Source: Hyaloperonospora brassicae
Lineage: Eukaryota > Oomycota > Peronosporomycetes > Peronosporales > Peronosporaceae
Assembly: GCA_947650285.1 (NCBI GenBank)
Contig: CANTFL010000235.1
Coordinates: 124,001-188,000 of the forward strand
DNA length: 64,000 nucleotides
Reading direction: 5' to 3'
Shown here: positions 1 through 11,522 of the stretch, piece after piece
How the letters are laid out: the number at the start of each line of letters is the position of its first letter
Position numbering within the stretch: position 1 is the first letter of the stretch
Notes under the pieces: generated by a model
The model's database searches: none
Seen by the model: only the letters and a program-made list of their open reading frames with translations
What the model was told of the DNA's origin: nothing
Program-made: the position numbers and the translations under genes

Positions 1-171
1 GCGTGGTTTTCTGCCTTGAGGGCGTGCCGCACGAGGTTGTTCACTATGCGATACAATGTTGATAAATGTCTCTACAGACCTTCAAGTGAGTTCACTATCC
101 CAGAAAGACCTATCGGTGTTCTCTGTCACTTGGTGTCATTCACTCAAGTGACTGATGGTTCAGGGGGTGAT
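1..171 (+). other. Possible 3' tail of a decayed Gypsy element
   Basis: No gene is seen. The stretch ends in a G-rich tract plus gtgat, the same layout that precedes the 3' LTR of Gypsy-1 at 12368-12378, and then runs into a relic LTR. I infer it is the last internal part of an old Gypsy copy truncated by the window edge. Confidence 0.3.
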
Positions 172-480
172 CTAATTGGGTAGACCGTTACATAAGATGA
201 TTACTTAAGAGGCAATAATCTTTCAGGAACTTCGATATTATATCTTAGAATATGATTGTTAATATTGTCTTATTAGATAATATCGTTGCAGTAAGTTGAA
301 AGCTTTGCTAATTGTGTAATATTCATATATCAACTCCACCAATCGCTGCTAGACGCGCGTAATAGGTTGTGAGCAAGGATTCAACATAGTTTCATGGAGA
401 TACATTTAATTAAGTTAGGACTAAAGAGATAGATCGTTTAGGCCTTAATTATATGAAAACGTAAACTAATCACATCAGGA
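172..480 (+). repeat. Relic Gypsy-1-type LTR
   Basis: This AT-shifted sequence keeps landmarks of the 392-bp Gypsy-1 LTR in order: ccgttacat near the start, the block ccaccaatcgctgc with gacgcgcg near 340-360, then ttaagtta, an agagatag segment and ccttaattatat. It is much more diverged than the LTRs at 4790 and 12379, so it is an older insertion. Confidence 0.5.
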
Positions 481-493
481 ATTCATTGATAAC

Positions 494-1360
494 CCCCCAC
501 CCCTATATGTTACCGTAAATTGCTCGAATTACGCCTTCTGATTGGTGGGATCGAATATGTTACCGGTCTTAGAAGTATTTTACAATCTCATTTGCAAATG
601 ATAAAATACTAATCCGAACAATCTATGCATGTCGATAAGTCGGCGACGAGTGGTAATTTATTATTCAGCTACTGCATTTGACCGAGTAATGTCTCGGTCA
701 ATGAGACTTTTATACGAGCGATTCTAGAACAGGTTGGCTAGTAGCGGTTATCCTGCATGGGCACTGTGACAAAAGCATCGAACAACATCATATTTAAAAT
801 TGACTTCAAGCCAGCCGCAGAGATCTCTTAAGGGGTACATCAATCATCGTAATACATGTTCAATTGACTAACCAGACTAACGTGTAATTTGATGATAGTA
901 GTGGCTCGACGTGGCGTCTGGAAAGAGCCAGACTAAGCTTTCCTCGATAGGGTTCCCTCGAATACGAAGTCTTCATCCGCTGGGCACTACAATTGACTTC
1001 GTTTCGATTCAAATGGAGATCGATAGCAGTATTGACGCCGACTCCTCCTCGTCGTTGTGCATAACGCAATTAAGTGACTGGTACAAGTCGATCAAAATGA
1101 CATCAGTGATCACCGGCATCAATGAGGATGGCTCACTAAGAGCTACAAGCTCCTGCTCTTGCGGAACGAACGTTTATAAATGAAATTATCTGCTTAGTCG
1201 TTATAGACCGCCACCAACAAGGTTCTTGTCGAGTACTTTTCCACTGCTGGGTACAGTGATGGATCTAAGTCATATTGATGGTCTTGTTCATTCAGATGGG
1301 TGCTCAAGCTGTAGCAAGCATAAACATGGAAGTATATACGGTAATATATAGGGGTGGGGG
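494..1360. mobile_element. 867-bp TIR-bounded DNA transposon relic
   Basis: The terminal inverted repeats are 24 bp (494-517 and 1337-1360) and match at 23 of 24 positions. The outer part is C-rich (cccccacccc) and the inner part reads tatat, then ttaccgta. The flanking 8-mers ttgataac and tagttaac agree at 6 of 8 positions, which may be a decayed 8-bp target duplication. An open frame around 911-1183 has no ATG at its start and no family I recognise. It is probably a non-autonomous or internally deleted element; the superfamily is unassigned. Confidence 0.55.
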
Positions 1361-2229
<869 letters not shown>

Positions 2230-2399
2230 GAGCAGAAACGGATGCTCAAAATACAGGAATACGGAATTGTAATAAATATAGTTTTGTTGCTTTTTATTAA
2301 CCATCGTTGTCTTACTTTTCAACTATAGTAAGCCACATACTCCTATGCAGGTTTCATGCTCACCACCCTTTGGGAGCGTCTAGCAGAAAATTGTGGTTA

Positions 2400-2581
2400 A
2401 TTTGATTAGTTCATAGCCTATACCAACCAATAAGTGGAGCGGACTTAACTTAAGACCCTCGAAGGTAATATTCCATCATAATTTCCTTAGCCAGGTAATG
2501 TTCATGAATATTATCAACAAAGATAATATCACGTCGATATATTTGATCTCAATGGCATACAAACGGACTCACCCCGTTACA
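2400..2581 (-). repeat. Relic LTR fragment, minus orientation
   Basis: Read on the minus strand from 2581 it begins TGTAACGGGGTGAG, matching the Gypsy-1 LTR start. Further in it keeps a gagggtct block and an attggttg block in the LTR order. It lies head-to-head with the plus-oriented relic that starts at 2684. Confidence 0.45.
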
Positions 2582-2683
2582 AAGGGGAAATAATGGAACC
2601 CAGTAGCGTGCACCAATGTGCGGGTTATAGTTTGGTGAGGTGACCGTGACCTTTATCTCGGATAACATTGAAGCAGCTGGGAA

Positions 2684-3140
2684 GTGTGAAACGGGGTGAG
2701 CCCGTTACATAATTATTGATGTAATTGTATCATTTTTTGAACATTATTTATTTTAGATTATGTTCGATTGACATTACTTGTAAGGAGTAAGGTTGAAGAA
2801 ATGTTACCCCTGAGGGCAAGGTTGAAGAAATGTTACCCCTGAGGGTAATATTTCTTTGATGGGTTGCTCCGCCTGATGGTTAATGTTCACAATACATCAA
2901 CCAGATTGACCACCAATCGCTGCTGGACGCGAGCTATGATTGTTGAGTTAGGAACCCACATAGGAGATTGTAGAATAATATAGTTAGCTCAAGAAAAAGA
3001 CGGTTTATTAAGAAAAATCAGTATATTGAAACAATTCTACTTATTTTCCTTCGACAAATCTTTCGAGTTCTGCCTACTTCGCTGCACTTCCTCAAGACCC
3101 TTGTACGTGACGTCGGGTGCACACAACTTGTATTGAATTG
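2684..3140 (+). repeat. Relic LTR, plus orientation
   Basis: It starts near an acggggtgagcccgttacat sequence, the LTR start signature. It retains accaatcgctgctggacgcg near 2911-2930 and a 3' segment with ttctacttattttcctt that parallels ttctgcttttccctt of the Gypsy-1 LTR. It is an older, diverged member of the Gypsy-1 family. Confidence 0.5.
2789..2845. repeat. Two-copy 29-bp tandem repeat
   Basis: A unit starting aaggttgaagaaatg and ending cccctgagggc is duplicated head to tail inside the relic LTR. The copies are almost identical. Confidence 0.85.
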
Positions 3141-3189
3141 ACACAAGGCGTGCCTCGTTTCAAAATGTGCATGGCAAAAAAATGAGTGC

Positions 3190-4784
3190 GTACGTCGATT
3201 GATGGAGTTGACTCTGGTAAACGCTCTGTTCCATATGTCTGACGATTCTGTGTTCGCAACGATCGTTTCGTTCACGAGCAAAATCAATCATCACTACAGG
3301 GAAGTGTCCAAGATCGAAACCAACTGGGCTTCGGCTATTACGAGCGCTATCGTCAAGAGAGCGCAGAACCCTACATTCGATGGTGAAGTCATCCGCCTTT
3401 CTTAATGCATCGAGCTGTTTAATATAGCACCTTTCAGAGCAATTGACTCTTCCGGTATCCTAGTTGCGATAAAGAAGTGCAAACATGGCAAATCTTCCGG
3501 ACCGGAAGAAATTGGCAATAGTTTTTACTAAGATTTCTCCGGCGATCTTGCACCCAGTCTGGTGGACCTATAACCAGATGGCTTGTGTGTTGAGTGACGC
3601 CAAGAGATCATTAACGTCTTCTCGACCGCTTGACCACCGGCCAATCGATCTACTCAACAGCGACTACAACTTTTTTTACCAAAGTTTTGACTACCAGACT
3701 TCGAGCGCTGCTTCCATCAGTAGTTGACCCTACCCAGGTTGGATTTGTACAAGGTCGAAATTTAGCGACTGCACTCGACATCTTTGCGTCGGCAAAGGTC
3801 GCGGCGAAGAACGACGACGCCATGAAAGATGCTATAGTTTTCCTTTTAGACTTTGCTAAGGCGTACGACACCCTGCAGCGACCATTTTTACTAGCGGTGC
3901 TTAACTGGTTGACGTTTTCGCCTAAATTTGTCACCATGGTCTCCGCGCTCCACGCGAATACTACATGCAGGTTCCTCGTCAATGATTTTTTATCTCGGAG
4001 TGTTAAAATAAAGTGCGGGCTTCGACAAGGATGCCCACTGGCACCATTGCCATTCATTCTCGCCCTAGACAGCGCATACAAGGTTTTTCGCATGCGTTCA
4101 GATATTCATGGGGTACGTCTCGCAGCTTCTAGAATGGCAAAAACGATTCCTATATCTAGTCACGTCGATGACACAGCCGTTTATATATGCTACTACCTCT
4201 TGATTATTTGTGCTTGAGATAATTGGAGCGTTCCAGAATGTATTGGGGTTGGTCATTAACAACAACAAGTCTATCATTGTTCAGAAAGGGAATCAGGCCC
4301 ATCTCGCGTCGGATCACACACTCGGCCTTACGTTACTGACCCCATCTAACCACTGCCGCTATCTTGGTATACAAGTCGGTCAAGGCGATTTTCTACTATC
4401 AACTGGTACATATGTATCCAAGCAGTATGGAACCGTTTGGCTTTGTCCCGTCAAAAGACGCACTCGGTTGAACAGAGGTCACACCTTGTTCGTGCCATAG
4501 CAGTACCCAAATTGTTGTATGTTGCTCGGCACTGCTGGCCGTTGAAGGCTACTATTTTACGACTTGACAAGCTAGTCAAGGGTTTTATTTAGCGGTTTCG
4601 AGATGTCAAAAGGAACCGACCTTGGGTCCCTGCTGGTAGACAGAGCTACGATCGCGCAGGGGGGGGATGGCGGCGCCATGTATTACGACTGAGATGATCA
4701 CTATGGCTGCAACAACGGTGGGAAACTGAGCTACTTCGTCAAGCTACCTTACTCGCCTTATCGGGGACGTCTTATGGGGAGGTG
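3190..4784 (+). pseudogene. LINE reverse transcriptase, 5' part, interrupted
   Basis: This is a non-LTR retrotransposon RT with frameshifts and stops. Near 3475-3720 are fingers-type sequence (KCKHGKSSGP) and PIDLLNSDY. After a frameshift come QVGFVQGRN (about 3740), the first catalytic block LDFAKAYDTL (about 3848), LRQGCPLAP (about 4020) and the second catalytic block HVDDTAVY (about 4162). The acidic pair is intact, but the usual aromatic residue before it is His. The thumb-like GLVINNNKS and YLGIQVG follow on 4210-4400. Degraded sequence continues to the Gypsy-1 insertion at 4785-4789 and the LINE resumes after 12775. The element is inactive. Clade is not assigned, though the RNase H in the downstream half limits the choices. 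Confidence 0.75.
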
Positions 4785-4789
4785 GATGC
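4785..4789. repeat. Gypsy-1 target-site duplication, left copy (gatgc)
   Basis: The five bases before the LTR are gatgc, repeated exactly at 12771-12775 after the 3' LTR. A 5-bp TSD is normal for Ty3/Gypsy integrases. Confidence 0.9.
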
Positions 4790-5181
4790 TGTAACGAAGT
4801 AGCCCGTTACATGGAATTGTCACTTTAAAGAAAGTGACAATAAAGAATATTAAGTTGAATATTCTTTGAACAATATCACCGATAATGGTGATATTGAAGG
4901 ATCGACCAAAGGGTCTGCTCATTGGTTGATATCTTGATGATGTCAACCCACCAATCGCCGCAGGACGCGCGCAATGACTGGTGACGAGACGTCACCATAC
5001 ACTCAGTTATATTAGCATAATCAAGTTAAGTCAAACAGAGAGACAGTAGTTAAAAGACTTAATTATATTAATATAACAGTTCTGCTTTTCCCTTATCTAC
5101 GCTAACTCGCTTGCCTTGTGTACGTCTGTCGGGGAACCAAAACCCTTGCGTTAAGTTCACGCAAGGGTGTGCCCCGTTACA
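4790..5181 (+). repeat. Gypsy-1 5' LTR, 392 bp
   Basis: It begins TGTAACG and ends CCGTTACA. It contains three consecutive perfect stem-loops: 4816-4841 (11-bp stem), 4842-4867 (10 bp) and 4871-4896 (10 bp). An 11-bp-class hairpin also forms from acccttgcg and cgcaagggt near its 3' end. Confidence 0.95.
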
Positions 5182-5183
5182 CC

Positions 5184-5196
5184 TGGTAGCACTTTG
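5184..5196 (+). promoter_or_regulatory. Gypsy-1 primer-binding site candidate
   Basis: The sequence tggtagcactttg starts two bases after the LTR end, in the standard place and with the TGG start expected for pairing to a tRNA 3' end. Gypsy-2 uses nearly the same sequence at 15789. Which tRNA is primed is not determined. Confidence 0.6.
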
Positions 5197-5225
5197 TAGT
5201 CCTTCCAAGGACCACAACATCCAAC

Positions 5226-6242
5226 ATGAACATGTTGGATGATGAAGAGACCTTTCACGCCACGCGTGAAGGGTTTACCCATTTGAGCGACATCGAATGG
5301 GGTGCGGTAGAACGAACGAGTTCTACCGTGGGCGAGTTCGCCATTCGCGCCATGCTGGAGTCTCTAGACAGGGACCAACAACATGCCGCTATAGCCAAGT
5401 TCATCTAAATTGAACTTGTCGCCGAAAGGGAGAAAGTAGCCTTGCTTCACCAGCAAGGCTCTCAACAGGCCGAGCAGTTGAGAGAACTCGGTGCTCAACA
5501 GACAGAGCTGTTGAGACAGCATAAATTCCATGCTGCTGTGGGCGGGACGGCGCATGCGCGTCGTCTTGAGGTCATGAAGGTTGACATCTCCAAGTACAGA
5601 GGAGGCCCGAAAGACTCCCTGTAACTATGGTTTGTCGAACTCGACAGAGCCTAAAGGGCTAGTCGCGTCGAAGATGAGCAAATGAAACTCACATTTGCTC
5701 AGGCCCACTTGGCAGGGCGTGCCAAAACTAGGTCCCTGGGGCTCGAGAGTAGCGACCCAAATGTGTTTAGGTCGCTAGATGACTTCAAGTCCCGGCTCAG
5801 ACAAACGTTTAAGCCGCCACGGGCTGAGTTCAGGGCTCGTTCTGAGCTCCTGAAACTCAAGCAAGGTAAGCGTGATGTACACGCTTACGCACAACATATA
5901 CGACTCCTTGCGAGTAGTATAACTGCTAACCCAGTCCATGAACACACGTTGATTACGGTGTTCATGCAAGGGCTCGCAGAAGGGCCCGTCAGGAGCCACC
6001 TGTTCCGCCTTGAGATGAATACGCTGGAAGATGCGATATCTGCCGCGGAACAGGAAGACTTTAGCATGAGACAGAATCATGCTAGCTCAAACTCTTATCG
6101 TCCACCAAGACGACAAGAGATCAGAGGTCCAGAACCAATGAATATCTGCTATGTTGAGAGCGAGAGACCTCGCTCTTCGAACAACAAACGATTGCAGAAG
6201 TGCAATCGCTGTCAGAAGTTAGGGCACTAGGCATACTAGTGT
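5226..6242 (+). pseudogene. Gypsy-1 Gag (nonsense-interrupted)
   Basis: The frame opens at ATG 5226 just after the primer site. Stops fall at 5406-5408, 5622-5624 and again before 5682. The capsid-like core on 5682-6200 includes the usual Gag pattern of short helices (FKSRLRQTF, ELLKLKQGKRDV, FMQGL). A zinc knuckle follows: Cys-x2-Cys-x4-His is present from 6201, but two TAG codons (6228-6230 and 6237-6239) stand where the knuckle continues towards its last Cys at 6240. Both could come from TGG. Without repair the knuckle cannot be translated through. Confidence 0.75.
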
Positions 6243-6430
6243 AGTGCTCCACGCCCAGTACCAAACAGTACTGAGCGAAATGGACGACAATTTTCCAGAA
6301 AGGGCAATGGGCGTGGGTCCAGCGCTGTTGCGAGGCCGCAACAGCGAGACGAACCATCAAAAAATGGTCGGGGTCAGTTGGGGCGGAGCGCCCTACTGAT
6401 CCAGCAACCTCAAGAGAATTTGCAAATCTC

Positions 6431-7624
6431 TTGACGAAAGTTGCTCCAGATACACAATCATTGTGTGTCTCTGCACCTGGTGATGACGTTTCGCTCATCA
6501 CCTTGAAGTTGGAAGCGACAAATGATTTGTCGCTTTGTGCCCTAGTAGACTGTGGGGCGCCGAACAACTTTGTTCGTCGCCAGTCACTAGAGGGTCGTAG
6601 GCTCAAGTTCGTTGAGCGCGACATTCCCCTCATGAGGATGACGGTGCACCTTGCAACAGGCGCATCGATTACCGTTGAGAAATGTGTAGTAGGAATCCAC
6701 TACACGTTAGAGGGCGAACAGTACGATGATGACTTCATCGTACTGGATCTGGATGACAAATTTGATGTCATCCTGGGATTACCTTGGCTCAGAAAGTACG
6801 AGCCAAGGGTGAGCTGGCAGCATCTATCCGTGAAGATGCCTGCCGCTTGTTCATCAGATGGCCATCTGATGAACGTCATGAAGCGTCCACAAGCGTGTAG
6901 ATGTTCTGCGAGTGAGTGCGATGGCCTCACTTGCGGTGCGGGCATTAGCACGACTGCACATGATCACAGTGTAGTTGATCACTACACTGTGGAGCAAGCT
7001 CCCGGCGGCTGTACAGGATTACAGGATGCGCCGAAGGTCCACCACTCGAATAAGTCGAGTGGACCGGGACATGGATGCATGCCTAGCGGGCAGCATCTTA
7101 TACAAAAGAAACCTGTTGCCTCCAAAGGGCAACATGGAAATCCTAGGTCGACTGGAGAGTCGACCGTAGAGGATCGGCCCCTGACTGTGGTTGCACAGCC
7201 ACAGTCAGAAGACGTCGAGGGAATAAGTCCCCACGTACTTGAGGAAGAAATTCCTCAAGAGTCACTTGCTGAGGGATTAGGCCCTCAGCAACATGTGGAA
7301 GCAAGTTCCCAGGAAGAAACCGAGACGTTGAACGTCTTGGTTCATGAAGGATCAAGCGTAGGCGCTTATACGCTTGATCTGATTGTGCCTCCGAAGTTAA
7401 CTTCGGAGATAACTCAGTTGCCAACGCTAGAACCGAAGCGGTTCTTGCGTGATCTGCGTAGTGGCAAAGTCAAGCAGATCTGCATACTCGTCACAGAGGA
7501 TGAGTATGTGGCCGATATTCGGTCGGCGACAGTATTTACTGAGAGCGAAAGGGTTCTCAGCAGTTCATCGATGGACGAAAGTGTCCTCGATGAGAAGACT
7601 CGTATTGATAGATACAAGTCTTAA
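6431..7624 (+). pseudogene. Gypsy-1 protease region
   Basis: An open frame of about 397 codons without an ATG at its start, expected to be part of a polyprotein. A retropepsin-like active site DCGAPNNF lies at 6548 and the C-terminal protease signature ILGLPWL near 6770. The long downstream part (to 7620) is acidic and Ser/Gln-rich with no known fold. It is dense in hairpins, including a 26-bp perfect palindrome at 6849-6874. A TAA at 7622 and a frame change separate it from RT. Confidence 0.7.
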
Positions 7625-7629
7625 TCCTG

Positions 7630-8937
7630 AGAGTCACTTCAGGCAAATCCTTTGTATAAGGATTTGATCGAATTTAAGGACGTATTCCCTGAATCCGTAC
7701 CTTGCGAGTTGCCTAAGGAAAAAGGCACTCGACACGAGATCGAGCTCAAACCGGGCTCGAAGTACTGTGTCATGAAGCAGTGGCCACTGCCTCGTGAACA
7801 AGTACTAGCGATCGACAAGTTCTTTCCGATCGCTTAGCAGCGGGCCATGTGAGGGAATTAATATCCACTCACAGATCTCTGACCTTCTGTGTGCGAAAGG
7901 CCACAGGAGGGTGGCGGATAGTGCACGCATTCAACAAATTGAATGCTGCAACGGTACCGGCTCCGACGCCGATACCGAGGAAGGACGTAATCATAGATGG
8001 TATTTCAAAGAGTGCCAACTTTTCGTCCATGGATCGGATAGATGGATTCTAAGAGATCCTCATGCGTGAACGGGACATCCCGTTCACGGCAGTGAGCACC
8101 CCCAGCGGTATGCTGTGGGAGTGGCTAGTGATGCCACAGGGGATGAGCAATGCCCCTGCAACATTCAACAGATGTGTAACAAATCTGTTGAGACCGGTGC
8201 GAGACTTCGCACCGAGTTACTTCGACGATGTGTTCGTCCATAGCCGGGCTATGGACGGAAAGACGGACGTTGAAGTTCACAGAACTCACGTTCGTCAGGT
8301 CCTTCAACTCATGCGCAAGCATAAGTTGTACGCCAACCTCAAGAAGTGTATATTCGCGGCTAGCGAAATACCACTTCTTGGGTGCATCGTGGGTAAACAC
8401 GGCGTACGCTCTGATCCCAAAAAGATCAAGGCGATCACCGACTGACCAGTGCCAGTCGATGTCAAGGGACTAAGGAAGTTCCTTGGCCTAGCGGCGTACT
8501 TGCACAAGTACTCGCGCAACTACGCCGAGATGACTGTTCATCTTTCTTGCTTGCTCAAGGAAAATGTTAAATGGTCATGGAACGCTGAGTGTCAGCGTTA
8601 CTTTGAGGGTATCAAGCAAAGCTTGATGCAATCGCCGATCTTGGCGATTGCAGATCAGGACAGACCATTCCATGTGGTCTGTGACGCCAGCGATTTTGCA
8701 ATCGGCTGTGCGTTAATGCAGTTCGACGCTGATGGCGCGGAGCGCGTCATCTATTATCAGTCGCGTCAGCTGCAAGCAGCAGAGCTTAATTACCCAGTGC
8801 ATAACAAGTAACTACTTGCGATGAAGTACGCACTGGCTAAGTTTCGCGTCTATCTCTTGGGAGATAGACCGTTTGTTGTCTATACGGACCATGCGTCATA
8901 ACGCACGGCCGTAAACAGTCCACACCTCTCGCAAAGG
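7630..8937 (+). pseudogene. Gypsy-1 reverse transcriptase and RNase H
   Basis: RT begins with the Ty3-type lead EFKDVFPESVP near 7670, then WRIVHAFNKLNA near 7915, and the catalytic YFDD at 8218-8229, which is intact. RNase H begins with VCDASDFAIGCALM near 8680 and runs to YTDHAS at about 8880. Single nonsense codons break an otherwise continuous frame: TAA at 8050, TGA at 8443 (a Trp position by family expectation), TAA at 8809 and TAA at 8899. Several more lie between 7835 and 7880. The product is dead without readthrough. Confidence 0.8.
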
Positions 8938-10044
8938 ATGGCGAGGTGGCTGTCTTTCTTCGCGGAGTACAACTTGTCCGTGGAGAATAATCCAGGACTA
9001 CTAAACATCGTCGCTGATGCGCTCTCGCGCCGGCCCGATTTCGAGCCGGACGCACAAATCAACAGTGAGGATAAGCCCCATGTTACGACACTGTCAGTCA
9101 GTGTCCCGTCGCCAAGTTTATTTGACGACGTACGAAAGGCATACGCGGAAGATGAGGATCTTCTGGGATTGATGGATCATCTGGTGTATCCATCCAGTAA
9201 ATCCATGCGGGATTTACCGGCTTTGTACCGATCCTCATCGGATCGGTATAGTACACGCAACGGATTGCTGTACTATACAGCTGTTGCCGACGACACGCCT
9301 CGTGTCGTCGTACCCGCTCGTCATGATTTGCGCTTACGCATCATGTATGAGTGTCACGATGCCCCAACAAGCGGCCATCGTGGTAGAGAAAAGACTTACC
9401 TCACGGTAAGTCGTGACTTTTACCGGCCAAGCCAGTATCAGTTTGTCGGCAAGTACATACCGGCTTGCGAGGTTTGTCAACGGGTGAAGCCTAGTCCTTC
9501 ATCCCGTGCGCCATTGCAGCCTCTGCCTGTTCCGACAGAGTGCTGGCAGTCTGTTTCAATGGACTTCGTCTTCGGGAAAACCGAAGACGCTCACAAGAAT
9601 AATGGTATTCTTTTGTTCGTTGATCGGTTCAGCAAGATGGTGCATCTTGCTGCTTTTCTTGAGTCGATCAAGGCTCAAGGTTGTGCTCGTGTCTTTCTAG
9701 ATACGGTCTTTAGACTCCACGAGTCACCCCATGAACTCGTATCCGACCGTGACCTTCGGTTCACGGCGGCATTTTGGCAAATCGTGTTACGTTCTCTCGG
9801 AACACGATTGAAGATGTCCACTCCTGACCACCCAGAAACAGATGGTCAGACGGAACGTGCGAACCTTGTCCTCGAAGAGATCCTTCGAGGATATGTCCAC
9901 TCGTTCCCGAGTTGGAGCGAATTCCTACCCATGGTGAAATTCGCCATCAATAATTCGGTGCATGCTTCCACACAGCACACACCGTTTTACGTGAATGACC
10001 TAAGCCATACACTTGTGCCCACCCTTCTAGAGTGTGACTCTTGA
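8938..10044 (+). pseudogene. Gypsy-1 integrase
   Basis: About 368 uninterrupted codons. The frame opens in the tail of RNase H (ARWLSFFAEYN, VADALSRRP). The H-H-C-C zinc domain is at about 9350-9480 (YECHDAP, GHRG, CEVCQ). The DDE core has SMDFVF near 9560, LVSDRDLRF near 9735 and ETDGQTERANL near 9838. The residues look complete, making this the best preserved domain. It ends in TGA at 10042, and the polyprotein resumes in a different frame. Hairpins such as 9226-9248 and 9288-9310 lie within it. Confidence 0.8.
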
Positions 10045-10081
10045 ATAAAGGGGGGAAGGAATCGCTCGAGAAAAAACCGTT

Positions 10082-11271
10082 TTGGCTCTTGCTCATCACG
10101 TGTCGACGCTAACGTCGTCACGTATGATGCCGATGTCGATCAAGTCGACATCGATGACGAAGATCACCTCAATAATAGCGATGACGCTACTATTGACTTG
10201 GATGACGATGACGATGCTGGTATATTCAGCATCGTCAACGATTATGCCAGCGAGGAAGAAGACAAACTCGCTGAAGAAAAGAGTAATCTCTTAGCAGTGC
10301 GCACGAAGCGCACAGAAAGACAAAACAAAGAGTCAGCAGAGAACTTCCTGCTGACTCGAGAGGCGGTAGTCCGTTTCGTTCAGGACTCCATCGCAAATGC
10401 GGTGGACCGTCAGAAACGGAACGCAGACAAGAATGGAAGAGCAAATGTTCTTTCATTTAAGGTTAAGGACCTAGTACTACTGTCTACGGTAAACTTACCT
10501 GGACATGCAGTCACTAGTGTCGGCAGTAGTAAACTACTGTCGAAGTACATTGGGCCATTTCGAGTGTTGCATCGCAAGGGCAAAGCATACACACTCGAAT
10601 TGCCACGTAAGATGCGCACGCATCCTACGTTTTACGTGGGGAGGCTCAGGCCGTACTGTCAGTACGAGCCTTCTTCTTTCGATGAAGATAGCCCCCACGT
10701 TCAAGAACATCCATCAAGTTCTTGCGTTCGCGCTCCAGACGATACGTCTGGTCGCGCAGATATGATACCTCGGAACTTAACCGAGATATCTCCCCGCAAG
10801 CTGTCGACAGCTCGCCGAATAGGGAACGGACATCCCGCTCGACCTGAAGCTGCGCTGTGGCATAATCGGCGCGATCCCTCGACCGATCAGCCTCGTGATC
10901 CTTGCGGTTCTTCCGCACGGTATCAGTCAAAGCGTAGCGCCGGTCGTGCTCGGGCTTCAAGTCATCGCGCAATTCATCGATTGCGCGATCCATCTCGTAA
11001 GGGTCGAGATGGTGAACCGAATCATCTGGAGGAGGTCTTTCCTTCACCACATACTTTGGTGGATGCTCACGGTGATCAACGTTTTCTAGTGGAGCGTATC
11101 TTGAATCACCGTGACGATTCAGGATCAAGGACTAGCTACCTCGTCCAGTGGCGGGGGTATCCGCCCTCATGGAACAGCTGGGAGCCCCGCTCTCAGCTGT
11201 TGATGGATGTTGAAGGTCTCGCCCGCCAGTATGACGAGACCCATCCGATGAGTCCTCGGGCCCATCGGTAA
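10082..11271 (+). pseudogene. Gypsy-1 integrase C-terminus with chromodomain
   Basis: The main frame on 10198-11271 has a GPFRVLHRKGKAYTLELP block (about 10550-10610), typical of Ty3 integrase tails, then a long basic linker and a chromodomain (VERILNHR, YLVQWRGYP, WNSWEP) at about 11090-11200. Chromodomains in chromoviruses direct integration to marked chromatin. The linker overlaps an antisense coiled-coil ORF. Confidence 0.75.
10646..10993 (-). CDS. Antisense coiled-coil ORF in Gypsy-1
   Basis: From the ATG at 10993 the minus strand encodes 115 residues, rich in Glu, Arg, Asp and Leu with clear heptad spacing (RAIDELRDDL, then ISRLSSEVSYLRDQ and RLERERKNLMDVL). It ends with a basic HRKKKART tail. 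It lies opposite the linker before the chromodomain of the sense polyprotein. No family is recognised. It could be an accessory product or a by-product of sense codons and hairpin symmetry. The open frame continues upstream of the ATG to 11128. Confidence 0.35.
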   Translation of the reverse strand: MDRAIDELRDDLKPEHDRRYALTDTVRKNRKDHEADRSRDRADYATAQLQVERDVRSLFGELSTACGEISRLSSEVSYLRDQTYRLERERKNLMDVLERGGYLHRKKKARTDSTA

Positions 11272-11522
11272 ATACGCGCTTCTGTCACTTGTAGACGGAT
11301 CGCAAGTTTGCAATCGCGTCACGCATCTCCTCCGAGATGTGTGCCCTTCGCCAGGGCGAACTTAGGGAATACACATCCCTATGTACACGCTGCGAGTTGT
11401 CAACACAACTCGCACAAGGGTCTCACCATGTGAGGCAAGGAATGTCGGCCTCACTCGAAAAACAGTGCAACCGGTACCTAGCACCGGTTGGCGTTCGCCT
11501 TTCGAGCCTGAGGCGTGTCGTC

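Noticed and set aside
911..1183. 90-codon frame inside the TIR element as a transposase
   Set aside because: No ATG at its start and no catalytic motif recognised.
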